Part shown: positions 56,178 to 64,000 of the stretch, piece after piece
Layout: the number at the start of each line of letters is the position of its first letter
Numbering within the stretch: position 1 is the stretch's first letter
Origin: Heterodera schachtii
Lineage: Eukaryota > Nematoda > Chromadorea > Rhabditida > Heteroderidae
NCBI GenBank assembly: GCA_023374025.1
Contig: SIJG01000005.1
Span: forward strand, 2,501,850 to 2,565,849
Length of the DNA stretch: 64,000 nucleotides
Reading direction: 5' to 3'
Notes under the pieces: generated by a model
Told to the model about the DNA's origin: nothing
Seen by the model: only the letters and a program-made list of their open reading frames with translations
Database searches by the model: none
Made by a program: the position numbers and the translations under genes

Positions 56178-56925
56178 CAGGGGTGGGACAACTCTCGCCA
56201 ACTCTCGCCATTTTTGCTACTCTCGCCTTTCGTCTCTCGCCTCTCGTTTTTTGGGACGAGAGGCGAGAGTTGAAAATACACCCTTAAAGATTGAACTTTT
56301 GAGCAGTCAGAAAAATTTTCTAATTTACGCGAAAAAAATCATAAGCGCAAATTTAACCAAAACTTTGATCATTTTTTGACAAATTCTGTAAACAAATCTC
56401 ACTCAAAATTTCAAAATTTTTTCGGCGGCGCCTACAGGCAGCGCCCGACCTCAACTGTCCCCGAAGTTTTAAAAAACGTACCGCAAAAAAGGTGGTTTGA
56501 ATGGCAAAAAATGGACAAATAATAAAGTTTGTTTGTAAAATAAATATTTTTCATTAAAATATTTTATTTTATTTTCATGAAAATATTTAAAGATTTTTTT
56601 GGATTTTTCAGGACCTGGACTCGGTTTAAAAGCTAGAGCCCTGACCCAGCTTTTCTTCGGCAATACCCTGACCCGGTATTTGCCCAAATACCCGGGCCCA
56701 TAACCCTAATTTAATATACGATTTTGAAGTTTTTTAAATAAAAAAATAAGGCTACAGAAAAAATTGAAAAACTCTCGCCTCTCGTCTTTTTGGGGACTTC
56801 TCGCCTCTCTCCAAACTCTCGTGTTTTGAGGGACTCTCGCCAAACTCTCGCTCTCGTCTTTTTGGGGACTCTCGCCTCTCGCCAAACTCTCGCTCTCGTC
56901 TTTTCTGAGACAAGTCACACCCCTG
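56178..56925. mobile_element. hAT-like TIR element
   Basis: Ends CAGGGGTGGGACA and TCACACCCCTG, perfect 8-bp duplication CTACATAT (56170-56177, 56926-56933). 'actctcgcc' tandem words at both ends (sub-terminal repeats) and one GC-rich module at 56420-56448. 748 bp, non-coding. Confidence 0.88.
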
Positions 56926-57009
56926 CTACATATATAATGTCAATTCATTTTCCACTGTTTGTCACAGAAAGTTAAGCTAAAATCTCGAAAATGGCTAAAG
57001 TATGTTTTT

Positions 57010-57125
57010 AATTAGAGTTGAGCGGGACCGTGACCAACAACTGAGTACCGAAGTCCCGGTTTTTCAACCAAAAAAGTCCCGGTCCCGGTTTTGCCCAAAA
57101 TTCCCGGTCCCGACCAACCCTATTT
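57010..57125. repeat. Relative of the 2623-2811 element
   Basis: 'ttagagttgagcgggaccg' at the left and 'cccggtcccgaccaaccct' at the right resemble the inverted ends of the 189-bp element near the window start; no matching flank duplication. Confidence 0.55.
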
Positions 57126-57240
57126 TTAATTAATATTTTTGAGAAAATGTTACTAAAATTTATTCGAAAACGCATTACAGCCAATTTTATGGTTAAAATT
57201 TGATAATGACCAAATCAACAAAAAAAGTGATTGAATGAGC

Positions 57241-59454
57241 TCATTCATCGGCCAATTTGCGCTTTGTCTCTTTTTCTTCTTCCACTGTCAAATCAATGGC
57301 CAATATCACTTTGTCCTCATTTTTGTCGTAAAATCCGTTGCTCGGGTCCATCAATTTTTTAATTTTTACAATTTATTAAGCGAATAAAAATTGTTTTAAA
57401 GCCACTCACTGTAAATGTATTGAAATTAGGCCAGCCCCAGCCTCTCGTCGATTCATTGTTAAAAACATGGTCATATTTTTTCATCAAATCCTCCGTTCCG
57501 TTCTTTTGTGAAACAATTCGAAGGGTTGCCGAACATTCGCAGCTCCAATTCCCATCTTTTGCAATCAAAATTAATTAATTCAATTTAGAAATTCTCCCAT
57601 TTTCACCATTTTTCGGAGGGATGCACAAAAGATAAAAGCCCAAACATTTGGCGGTGCTGTCTTCCTCAGTTTCTATTTTTGCCAATATTTTCCATTCAAA
57701 TCCCTTCATTTGCACGGCATCACTTTTTCGGAAACTCCCCTCTTTCTCTTGTGCAAATTCCGATAATTTCTCAATTTCCATCGCCAGTGTCACTCTGTTT
57801 CCCCTGGCTATGTTCCAATCGGAAATTCGTCCATGCCATGGAAATTCCAATGGATTAACTCCGAGTACACCACGAGGATTGGGATGGCAATGGAACTGAT
57901 AAACGGAGATAGCTTCAGCGGTTGTCAAAACGCGAGAAGGAACTTCAAAAAAAAAAAAAAAATCAATTTTTATCAATTTTACAAATTGCTACCGATGCTG
58001 CTGGTAAAATCCCTTGTTGGTAAGAGAGGAAAACGAATTTTGAAAAGTGCCGGGCCAAGCTGTTCACGTCGGTTTTCAGCGGAACATTCGATGGCATTTT
58101 GACGGCACTTTTCATCGGCCCAACGGAGTGCCTAAACGGAAAAGAAACAAATCAATTAAAATATCAAACAATTAAAAGTTAAAAAATTACAGCTTTCCAA
58201 ATTTCAAATTCATTGCTGACCACCAATTGGTCTCGGCCGAATAATTCACACAGCAAATTCTGACCAATTTGCAAGAATTCCTCAGAATCAAATAATGTTG
58301 TCGCATTTTGACAAATGTAACGCAAACATTGGTGAGCAAAATCCTAAAAAGTATAACATTGTTTTGTTAATGATGATTTTTTGCGATTTTAAGCCAACTT
58401 TTTTAAGAAAAATTTAGGATTGTTATAGGCGATGCAAAGGAAAAATTTTGGAATTTTTCTGCCCCTCCTCTTGCAGTCAACGAATTTTCCTCACAAATCG
58501 GAGAAATTTGTTCGCAGAAAAAACGGAATTTTTAATGAAATTTTAAAAAATGATCCCCCCTTGCACAGCTATGTTTGGACCTTATGATAAATATTTACTT
58601 TGCCCTATTCATGATCAGTGATCCCAATCCCAATAACCGCAAAAAGTTTTCATTTTTGTAAAATAAATTTTTTCCAAAAAAAAGGGGGGGGGTCAGGAAA
58701 TGGGTCGTGCGTTCGGCGATGCCCCCCCCCCCCTAGGGGGGGTCAGCATCTAATTTTTTGCGTTCGACCATTTTTGCCCCGATGAAGACCTTTTTTTTTT
58801 GCTTTTCAGACCATTTTTTGTGGCAGTTTTTCCAAAAAACTTCTGAGGAACGGTGGTTGGGTCCGGCGGTGCCCCCGCCGGGAAAATTTTGTAATTTTTA
58901 ATGCCAATTGTTAACAAATTCTGCCAAAAAAAGGACCGCTTTTTTGCTCATTTCAGCCAATTTTTTAGGAAAATTTAGGAATTTTTTAGCCCCTCCTCTT
59001 GCGTTTGACGAATTCCTTTAACAGAATTCGTCGAACGCAAAAGGAAAGGATGTCGAACGCAGAAAAATTAGAAAATTTTAGCAAAATTTCTAGGGAAATA
59101 GTCAATTTTCAAGTCCCCACTTTTGCGTTCGCCAAATCACCTTCGGCGTTCGACCGCAGTGCGAGGCCCTTTTCCTTGATCTCGCCCCGCTCACTTTTCT
59201 CGTTTTTTCCCTTCTCTCTCTTTTTTTCTTTTCCTTTCTCCCTTTTTTCTCGACCCCCCCCTTGCACAGCTATACAAAGTATTAAAGAAAATTTAATAAA
59301 TTAACCAGGCCCATATCCAGACAGAAAATAATCATTGTTCCCACCTCCAAATTGAAAAGACGAGCATGGGCATGGGCCAAGAAAACATTGGGCAGATTTT
59401 GAATTGGGATTTGCACACAATGACTGATCAATCCTTGGATGCCGTACTTATCAG
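57241..59454 (-). pseudogene. BTB-family gene lacking its BTB exons
   Basis: Exons 59454-59345, 58343-58191, 58131-57993, 57942-57607, 57555-57410, 57357-57241: the end of BTB (ADKYGIQGLISHC…NVFLAHAHARLFNLE), BACK (DFAHQCLRYICQNATTLFDS, ALRWADEKC) and a complete MATH part (GFEWKILAKI, KCLGFYLLC, GNWSCECSATLRIVSQKNG, KLMDPSNGFYD) with C-tail EEEKETKRKLADE. No stops in these exons. Missing are exons 1-3 with the cullin-binding BTB core; none was found upstream to 60264. The last acceptor is destroyed: the intron ends AA (57359-57358) where siblings have AG, a single G-to-A change, and reading through meets a stop. Intron 1 of this remnant (59344-58344) contains repeats and a hairpin. A 5'-truncated, splice-broken copy. 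Confidence 0.75.
58996..59043. repeat. Perfect short hairpin
   Basis: TTGCGTTTGACGAATTC, an 8-base loop (ctttaaca), then the near-exact inverse GAATTCGTCGAACGCAA. It lies in the large intron of the truncated BTB locus, next to a GC-rich module (58860-58880) and C-runs. Probably transposon-derived. Confidence 0.7.
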
Positions 59455-59520
59455 CTAAAAAATCAAATGAATTTTCTGGGACGAAAAGCGGAAGGGATCT
59501 GTATTTTTCTTCCAAGAGTT

Positions 59521-59795
59521 TTCGGGGTCGCTGATCATGAATCTGACACCCATTTCGACCAATTTCAAACTCCAAACCCGAATCCGAACAAAAAGTTGAA
59601 TTAAAATTTACAAAATTGTTTTTTGTCTAAAAATGGTTTAAATGATGTTTTATTGAAGCACTGATGACTCCCAGTTCGTTTCCGTATATTTGAACAAAGT
59701 TTGACAAAAGTGAAAATCGAAAAATATGAGTTTTCTTTCAACTTTTTTGAATTCGGGTCTGGGATTCGGAACTGGTCGAAATAGATGTTTTTACG
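59521..59795. repeat. Fold-back repeat of the GGACCCGAATT family
   Basis: The left arm 'tgacacccatttcgaccaat' and following 'aaacccgaatccgaacaaaa' are inverted on the right as 'ttcgggtctgggattcgga' and 'actggtcgaaatagatg'. A further degraded copy follows near 59900-59970. Confidence 0.7.
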
Positions 59796-60264
59796 CCGAA
59801 ACTTGCACAATAAATGTTTAAGATTCTTCGTAATCATTAACCTTTACTTAGGTCCATAAAAAGGATGAAAAAGAATGTTTAGAGCAGTTTTAAGTTGCAT
59901 TCGGGAGTTATTGAGGGAGCTGATTACAAAACTGAAACCAATTTCGAACACGAATTCGAATAATTTTTTGTTGATTTTTGCGACAACATTGTTTAGTGGG
60001 CACTTTCAGTTTTGTAACCCCCATGAAATTTTCAAATAATTTCTAGGGTAATTTGTGCTGGTGATCACGAATTTGGCCTTTATTCAGCTCAAAACCATCT
60101 TTTTCATCCTTTTTTTATGGGAACAGTAAAGGCAATGATTACTCTTCGCCCATAAATATAAAGTTTTTTCCAAAAAAATCACACTCTCTTCGCTTTAACA
60201 TTTTTAATGTTTTCTATTATTTTCTAAGTTTTATTTTCCATCAATCATCGGCTATAAAATTCAA

Positions 60265-63186
60265 ATGTCCATCAGTTTGGCGGATCGGATGAAGCTTTTG
60301 TTGACCAACGGCGATGGGGCGGACATTCAATTTTTGGTTGGCCAAGGAGAGGAAAAAGAGGCACGTATTGGAAAAAAATCAAGAAATTCATTAAATTTTT
60401 TGAACTTTTTGAACTTTTCTTTTATTCGACCATCAAAAGTTTCTCAAATCGTAAACATTGTTGTTTTTAAGGTTCTAAAAGCACACAAACTCATTCTGAT
60501 GGCTGCTTCTGACGTGTTCGAAGCGATGTTCCGTTTCGACGCTCAAAACGCAAAGACAAAAAGTAAAAAAAAAATTAAAAACAAAAAAAAAATTAAAAAT
60601 TTTTAGCCTCCTCTTCCGCTGAACAGTTGCAATCCGTGGAGATCACTGACATCGACGCCAATGTGTTCAAAGTGATGCTGAGCTTTATCTACGCGGAAGA
60701 TTCAAGCGAATTGACCGGAGACAATTTCATCGCTGTGCTTTACGCGGGTGGGAATTTTTTTATTGAAATTTTAGCCATAATTAGAGACCAGCAGTAAAAT
60801 TTTCAACAGTCTAGTGGATTAGGAAAGTCATTAAAATCGAACGAAAAAATTTTGAAAATTTCTCCGACGGTGCCGACCGTACCCTAACCCTTTAGAAATT
60901 GTTTGGAAAATGTGACGAAAACATAAGAGGCTTAAGAGCAAAAAAAAAAAGGAAAAGGCCGTCACTCGAGAGAGTCTGTATCGTTTCGGCGCCAAAAAAG
61001 CAGACTCAAAACACTTTTATCGTATTGAGAAAGCATGGTCCATTTGCAATTGTGAATTTTAGGCCTTTTTCTACGGCGCCAAAAATGATCAGGAAAAAGT
61101 GATCAAAGTTTCAAAAGCCCCAAAAAGATCGGGAGCAGCTCGTTTCCCCCCCGCCGTTTCCCCCCCCCCGTATCAGTTCCCCCCCAGCTCGGTTCCCCCC
61201 CACATCGTTTCCCCCCCCCGAGAAATTTTTAAAAAAAAATTAGCTAACTTAGAAATTTTTCAAGAAAAAAATCTTAGAAAGTTTTTTAACAAGGAAATTC
61301 TATGAAAAAAAAATTTTTGAGAAATTTTTATGGTGAATTACTAAGATTTTTCAAAAAATTTTCCAAAAAATCGCTGAAAATTTCTCAAAAAATTTTTTTT
61401 CTTAGAATTTTCTTATGAAAAAACTTTCTAAGATTTTTTTCTTGAAAAATTTCTAAGTTAGCTAATTTTTTTAAAAAAAATTTCTCGGGGGGGGAACCGA
61501 GCTGGGGGGGAACTGATACGGGGGGGAAACGGCGGGGGGGGGGGGGGGAACCGGCGGGGGGGAAACGTAGTGCACCCAAAAAGATCATTTTTTAAAAATT
61601 TCTAAAAGTTTTAAAAAAGGAATTGAGCCACAAAAATTTTCATTAAATTACTTGAAAATTGGTGGGACTCAACTCTAATTTTTTTTTATAATTTTTTGTT
61701 TACAAATGATTACTTTTTAGCTAAGAAGTACCACATTTCTTTGTTGGCCAAGGCTTGCGCGGACTTTCCACTTAAAAATGAATTGCCCAATGTTTTCCTC
61801 GCTTTTGACCAAGCTCAGCTTCTCGATGAGAAAGTAATTAATTTAAGGCCATAAAATTTCAGAGCTTTTTATATTTAATTAGTTTTTGATTTTGTTTTTT
61901 AATTTGGCTTCGCTTTTTTAGGATTTCGCAATTCGTTGCTTGGATTACATTAATCGAAAGGCGGAAACTTTGTTTGGTTCAGAAGAATTCCTTCAAATCG
62001 GCCAAAATTTGTTGTCTAAAATTTTTGCGAGTGACCAATTGAAAATCAGTGGCGAAATCGCACTTTGGAATGCTGTAATAATAATTATGTTTAAATAATC
62101 CCAATTATCCCATTAATTATTCATTAGGCACTCCGTTGGGCCGATGAAAAATGCCGTCAAAATGCCATCGAATGTTCGCCTAAAAATCGTCGTTCTGCGC
62201 TTGGCCCGGCACTCTTCAAAATTCGTTTCCCACTCATCACAATGGAAACATTTGCGAACGAAATTGGTAGGGATTCAAATGAAAAACCCGAAATAAAGTT
62301 TTTATCTTTTGTTACTAAAATTAATGTTGAAGTATTTAAAACATTTTTGGTCCATATTTAGCATTTTTTGGTTTAATCCATAAAATGCTTCCAAGCATGC
62401 TGCAAAATTTGTTACTTTTAGCCAAATTAAGAATTGTTTTCTATTTTTCAGTTCCTTCCGGCCTTCTGACTGTTGATGAAATGTTCGGCATTTACCAATT
62501 CAATTGCCATCCGAATTTGCGCGCGATTTCCGAGCAGTACCCATTGAAATTTTCCGCCAAAAATCGTGTCTCTTGTCGCCAAATTGTGTTGGACATTGAA
62601 CAATTGTCGGCATTTGCTGGAGAGAATGAGGGCAGCAAACGATACAGTGAAACGGTGTACAGAAAGGGAGTGCCATGGAAAATTTGGGCAAAAGTAAACA
62701 CGAAGAAAGACAGCACTGAGAAATGCCTGGGCTTTTACCTTTTGTGCACCGCTTCTGAAGAAGGTGAAAATAAATAGTAATTTTGAATAATTTATCGGAT
62801 TTGCACTAATTAAGACCCAAATTGGAGTTGCAAATCTTCGGCAAAGCTCCAAATTGTTTCGCAAAGGAGCGGCACGAAGGACCTCTCATTTAACTTGCCT
62901 AAATCCGTTTATAACAACAAATCGCTTAGCTGGGGCTTTCCCAATTTCATTTCCTTTGCGGTGAGCCGAAATTGGGCAATTAACAATTATAAAATGAATA
63001 AATGATGCATTAATTAAGGAATTAATGGACCCGAGCAAAGGATTGTATGACGAAGAGGGAGACAAAGTCACATTGGCTATCGATTTCAATGAAGACTCTC
63101 TATATTCGAAGATCAAATCATTTTTTGGAAAGCTGATGGAATTGATGTTAAGAAATTTGAATGCTGTTAAGTCATTATTTGTGTAG
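60265..63186 (+). CDS. BTB-BACK-MATH protein, intact nine-exon gene
   Basis: Best candidate for a working CUL3-type adaptor in the window. Exons 60265-60360, 60472-60562, 60607-60747, 61721-61833, 61922-62074, 62128-62266, 62452-62763, 62815-62960, 63019-63186 give 452 aa without a stop. BTB residues ~10-130: LADRMKLLLTNGDGADIQFL, KAHKLILMAASDVFEAMF, VFKVMLSFIYAED. BACK ~148-244: DFAIRCLDYINRKAETLFGS, ALRWADEKC..NAIECS. MATH-like ~245-420: GLLTVDEMFGIYQFNCHPNL, GVPWKIWAKV, KCLGFYLLC, DPNWSCKSSAKLQIVSQ, SWGFPNFISF, ELMDPSKGLYDEEGDKV. It has a unique helical, basic C-tail of about 35 residues (IKSFFGKLMELMLRNL…). Intron 1 has a GC donor (GAG then GCACGT). Domain order BTB-BACK-MATH is the reverse of C. 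elegans MATH-BTB proteins. Intron 3 has an inserted palindromic element. Confidence 0.85.
61131..61574. mobile_element. Palindromic C/G-run element in a BTB intron
   Basis: Arms 61140-61330 and 61375-61570 are inverted: C-runs punctuated by GTATCAGTT and AGCTCGGTT on the left mirror G-runs on the right. A 12-bp direct repeat CCCAAAAAGATC flanks it (61119-61130, 61575-61586), consistent with a target duplication of about 9-12 bp. It lies in intron 3 (60748-61720) of the intact BTB gene. Confidence 0.75.
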
Positions 63187-63461
63187 AATTTCCATTAAAA
63201 AATTAGGTATGTTTAAAAATGCGTATAAAATTTTGTCCCTTAAAAAATCGATCGAATAACTAAAAAAACCAACGCATAGCCAAACAAATGTTTTTAGTGA
63301 ATGATACTAAAAAACGACGACAAAAACATTATCAAAATGGTAATATTCAGTTTTGTACCCCCCCCCCCCTTTTTCGGGAGAAATTTTTGGGTAATACTAC
63401 CGATGGTAGGACACCTTGAAAAAAATATTTATCATTTTAAAAGTCAGTGAAAAGAAATTTC
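63187..63461. other. 3' flank of the intact BTB gene
   Basis: No gene; includes a C-run at 63358-63370. Nothing further recognised. Confidence 0.45.
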
Positions 63462-63768
63462 TAAGGGTTTTCTGGGTCGATAAACACGAATCTGACATTC
63501 ATTTTGACCAATTTCGAATCCCGGACCCGAATTAGAACAAAAAGTTGAAAACCTAAAATTTTCAAAAATCTAAATTTTGTTCCTAGATGAATAAAACATG
63601 CAAAATTTAGTCAAAAACTATTCTAACAATTAAAATGAGTCATTCTATGCAGGATATAATGAAATAGAGAATTTTGAAAATTTTAGATTTTCGACTTTTT
63701 GTTCGAGTTCAGGTCCGGGATTCGAAATTGGTCAAAATGAATGTCAGATTCGCGTCAGCGACCCAGAA
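63462..63768. repeat. Fold-back repeat, best copy of its family
   Basis: Left arm 'atctgacattcattttgacc' / 'aatttcgaatcccggacccg' (63491-63530), right arm the inverse 'cgggattcgaaattggtc' / 'aaaatgaatgtcagattcg' (63716-63755). Arms of about 70 bp nearly perfect. Related copies near 25040-25160, 27540-27780, 46430-46500, 52893 and 59521. Confidence 0.85.
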
Positions 63769-63769
63769 A

Positions 63770-63874
63770 AAATTAGTGCTTTTAAGAAAAGAAGCCTTAA
63801 ATCATAAATTCGATAAGCGTTGGTTGGGTCCTCTCTTTGTGTCGGGACTGATCGAGACAAGAAAAATCCCTTGA
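63770..63874 (+). pseudogene. Retrotransposon integrase C-terminal remnant
   Basis: A short frame reads KKLVLLRKEALNHKFDKRWL then GPLFVSGLIET. The pattern 'V-L-(L/V)-(R) … K-[LF]-D-x-R-W-x-G-P' is typical of the C-terminal end of integrases of Ty3/gypsy or Bel/Pao elements (for example 'KLDPRWKGPY'). Only about 35 residues are present, directly joined to the fold-back repeat on the left. A fragment; chance similarity remains possible. Confidence 0.45.
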
Positions 63875-64000
63875 AAAATATGCGTGAGGTGAAATTTTTA
63901 ATTTTTAATTTATTATTTTGTTTTAGTCTAAAACGTGAAAAAGCATAGACAGAAATATTGATGAAATTATGTCCAATTCACAATTCATTAGGGATGTGCG
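63875..64000. other. Window end with start of a TAGGGATGTGCG element
   Basis: TAGGGATGTGCG at 63989-64000 is the same end as at 21168 and (inverted) 25674, so another copy of that transposon family begins here and leaves the window. Confidence 0.5.

Overview
The window looks like AT-rich nuclear DNA from a plant-parasitic cyst nematode (Heterodera/Globodera lineage). The evidence is short introns of about 45-60 nt with TTTCAG, TTTAG or TTAAG acceptors, lineage-expanded BTB and F-box-like families I recognise from Heteroderidae, serpentine chemoreceptor genes, GC-AG introns and a very heavy load of small transposons. Species cannot be fixed from the sequence alone. All gene models are my own exon joins, supported by reading frame, splice sites and comparison between copies inside the window.

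Layout. 1-4 kb: repeats, four of them small terminal-inverted-repeat elements with 8-bp target duplications. 5-9.2 kb (minus): two adjacent Srsx-like seven-transmembrane chemoreceptor genes, each broken by a single lesion. 11.7-12.6 kb (minus): an intact four-exon membrane-anchored RING-H2 E3 ligase of 169 aa, followed directly by a GA-rich satellite. 13-14.8 kb: three fold-back palindromes and a pyrimidine tract. 14.9-28.2 kb (plus): an F-box-like tandem array with one complete five-exon gene whose introns are stuffed with transposons, two partial 3' copies (one with a stop codon) and a 5' portion of another gene running into a 10-N gap. 28.8-63.2 kb: six BTB-BACK-MATH loci. They are one long gene with a duplicated MATH half (28.8-31.5, minus), a frameshifted pair in opposite orientations (33.5-37.5 minus; 48.9-51.4 plus), two truncated copies (45.8-46.9 and 57.2-59.5, minus) and one intact nine-exon gene (60.3-63.2, plus). 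Between them lie a Helitron carrying a 2-kb minisatellite (38.5-40.9 kb) and broken pieces of a PRP28-type DEAD-box helicase, Lon protease (two copies), serpin (two loci) and an FtsH/M41 peptidase.

How it fits together. The gene families that remain recognisable are largely substrate adaptors or ligases of the ubiquitin system: BTB proteins (CUL3-type), F-box-like proteins (SCF-type) and a RING-H2 ligase. They sit in a birth-and-death neighbourhood where partial duplication, single-base lesions, splice-site loss and hAT-like miniature transposons all act at once. The most checkable unusual points are GC splice donors at the same intron in three BTB paralogues, two introns ending in TG instead of AG, an intron of 57 nt that reads through in frame, a nested set of hAT-like elements with perfect target duplications, a GC-rich hairpin module shared by unrelated elements, and the minisatellite-bearing Helitron. 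I did not see tRNA or rRNA genes, a CRISPR array or any complete autonomous transposon.
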